NCBI RefSeq assembly: GCF_029989365.1
Contig: NZ_JAPRAQ010000002.1
Span: 248,001 to 312,000 of the forward strand
DNA length: 64,000 bases
Direction: 5' to 3'
From: Bradyrhizobium sp. Arg816
GTDB lineage: Bacteria; Pseudomonadota; Alphaproteobacteria; Rhizobiales; Xanthobacteraceae
The notes beneath the pieces were generated by a model. It worked only from the letters and a program-made list of their open reading frames with translations. It was not told the origin of the DNA and ran no database searches. Positions 62,964 through 64,000 of the stretch are shown one piece after another; the stretch's first letter is position 1; every line of letters starts with the position of its first letter. The translations under genes were made by a program, and so were the position numbers.

Positions 62964-64000
62964 CTAGCCCCCGCTCCGATACACCTGGATATCGAGGTCC
63001 CGGATCTTCTTCCGCAGCGTGTTGCGGTTGAGACCGAGCAAATCGGCTGCGCGGATCTGGTTGCCGCGGGTGGCGGCGAGCGCGGCCGTGAGCAGCGGCA
63101 CCTCGATCTCCTTGAGGATGCGGTGATAGAGGCCCGGCGGCGGCACGCCGTTCGGGAAGCCCTGGAAGTGCGAGGACAGATAGGCCTCCACGGCGCCGCC
63201 GAGATTGTCGACGCCCTGCTGGACCGCGGCACCGGGGCTGACCGTGGGGGGCGCCAGCTCGCCGTCGATGACGGATCCGGTGATCACGTCCTGCGGGTAG
63301 AGCGCGGCGAGGCGCCGGGCGAGGTTCTCGAGCTCGCGCACGTTGCCGGGCCAGCGGTGCTGCTTCATCCGCTCCAGCGCCAGCGCATCGAGCTTCTTGG
63401 GCGGCAGGCCGTCCTTCTCGGCCAGCGTGAAGAAGTGCCGCACGAGGTCCGGCAGGTCTTCGATGCGCTCGCGCAAGGGGGGCAGCCGCAGCGGCACGAC
63501 GTTGAGGCGGAAGAACAAATCCTCGCGGAACAAGCCCTGCTGGATCAGGACGCGCAGGTCCTTGTTGGACGCCGCGACGATCCGCACGTCGGTCTTGATC
63601 GGGGTGCGGCCGCCGACGGTGGTGTATTCGCCCTGCTGGAGCACGCGCAGCAGGCGGGTCTGCGCCTCCATCGGCATGTCGCCGATCTCGTCCAGGAACA
63701 GCGTGCCGCCCTCGGCCTGCTCGAACCGGCCCGAGGCGCGGGTGTTGGCGCCGGTGAAGGCGCCGCGCTCGTGGCCGAACAGTTCGGACTCGATGAGGTC
63801 ACGCGGGATCGCCGCCATGTTGACCGCGACGAACGGGCCGTTGCGGCGCTTGCCGTAATCGTGCAGCGCGCGCGCCACCAGCTCCTTGCCTGTGCCGGAC
63901 TCGCCCGTGATCATCACGGTGAGGTCGGTCTGCATCAGGCGCGCCAGCACGCGGTAGATTTCTTGCATCGCCGGCGAGCGGCCGACCAGCGGGATCGCCT
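62964..64000 (-). CDS. ntrC: Nitrogen regulation response regulator NtrC (5' part outside window)
   Basis: About 345 C-terminal codons are present; the receiver domain is beyond the right edge. The visible start is [23 protein letters not shown]+ domain: Walker [15 protein letters not shown], sigma-54 loop [20 protein letters not shown], Walker [21 protein letters not shown] and the arginine finger region. Fis-type [23 protein letters not shown]. It activates sigma-54 promoters for nitrogen assimilation when phosphorylated by NtrB. It precedes ntrY by about 500 bp, the usual nifR3-ntrB-ntrC-ntrY-ntrX order. Confidence 0.97.
   Translation of the reverse strand, partial: AIPLVGRSPAMQEIYRVLARLMQTDLTVMITGESGTGKELVARALHDYGKRRNGPFVAVNMAAIPRDLIESELFGHERGAFTGANTRASGRFEQAEGGTLFLDEIGDMPMEAQTRLLRVLQQGEYTTVGGRTPIKTDVRIVAASNKDLRVLIQQGLFREDLFFRLNVVPLRLPPLRERIEDLPDLVRHFFTLAEKDGLPPKKLDALALERMKQHRWPGNVRELENLARRLAALYPQDVITGSVIDGELAPPTVSPGAAVQQGVDNLGGAVEAYLSSHFQGFPNGVPPPGLYHRILKEIEVPLLTAALAATRGNQIRAADLLGLNRNTLRKKIRDLDIQVYRSGG

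Overview
The window looks like a chromosomal piece of an alphaproteobacterium of the Bradyrhizobium / Nitrobacteraceae type. The support is high GC, the conserved order ntrC-ntrY-ntrX-hfq-hflX at the right end, a DUF3551 gene, an F1-ATPase zeta-subunit (DUF1476) gene, many short lineage-type proteins, and palindromic intergenic repeats of kinds I know from Bradyrhizobium. Species cannot be told from the sequence alone.

Positions 1-10.6 kb are accessory DNA. A P4-type tyrosine integrase (9221-10471, minus) sits beside the 3' end of a tRNA-Ser(UGA) gene (10633-10722, minus). This is the usual layout of an element integrated into a tRNA, extending leftwards beyond the window. It carries mostly small genes of unknown function (50-145 aa), a cold-shock protein, a periplasmic binding protein cut by the window edge, and wreckage: a frameshifted ligD ligase fragment, an RTX-type C-terminal fragment and a small ORF without a start. 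A 442-bp tandem duplication has created an in-frame chimeric ORF. A recurring GCCCGCC...GGCGGGC hairpin separates several of the genes.

Positions 10.7-23.8 kb return to core genome. First comes a decayed DJ-1/PfpI gene next to the tRNA, then small conserved genes (including three of 29-42 codons), DUF1476, a YqhA-type membrane protein and rlpA. A plus-strand run follows: D-Ala-D-Ala carboxypeptidase, tmk, holB, metG (with a long lysine-rich N-terminal extension), tatD and a metallo-beta-lactamase-fold gene. An epoxide-hydrolase-like gene lies opposite.

Positions 23.8-57 kb are catabolic and transport modules. These are: a TRAP transporter with an acyl-CoA synthetase; a possible nitroaromatic operon (binding protein, nitroreductase, 4-hydroxylaminobenzoate-lyase-like protein, divergent LysR regulator); an M24 peptidase; two adjacent amidase-like proteins with lysine-rich tails; a TonB receptor with a PepSY membrane protein; a DyP peroxidase with a small partner; a copper amine oxidase and serine hydrolase with a divergent AraC regulator; metNI; a DASS anion transporter; an enoyl-CoA hydratase; a cobalt-type nitrile hydratase (alpha, beta, accessory); queC; mazG; and a YukJ-lamin-tail protein.

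Positions 56.8-64 kb hold hflX, hfq, ntrX, ntrY and the 3' part of ntrC, all on the minus strand. This is the nitrogen-control locus of alphaproteobacteria. Gene functions rest on motifs and remembered family features; no database search was run.
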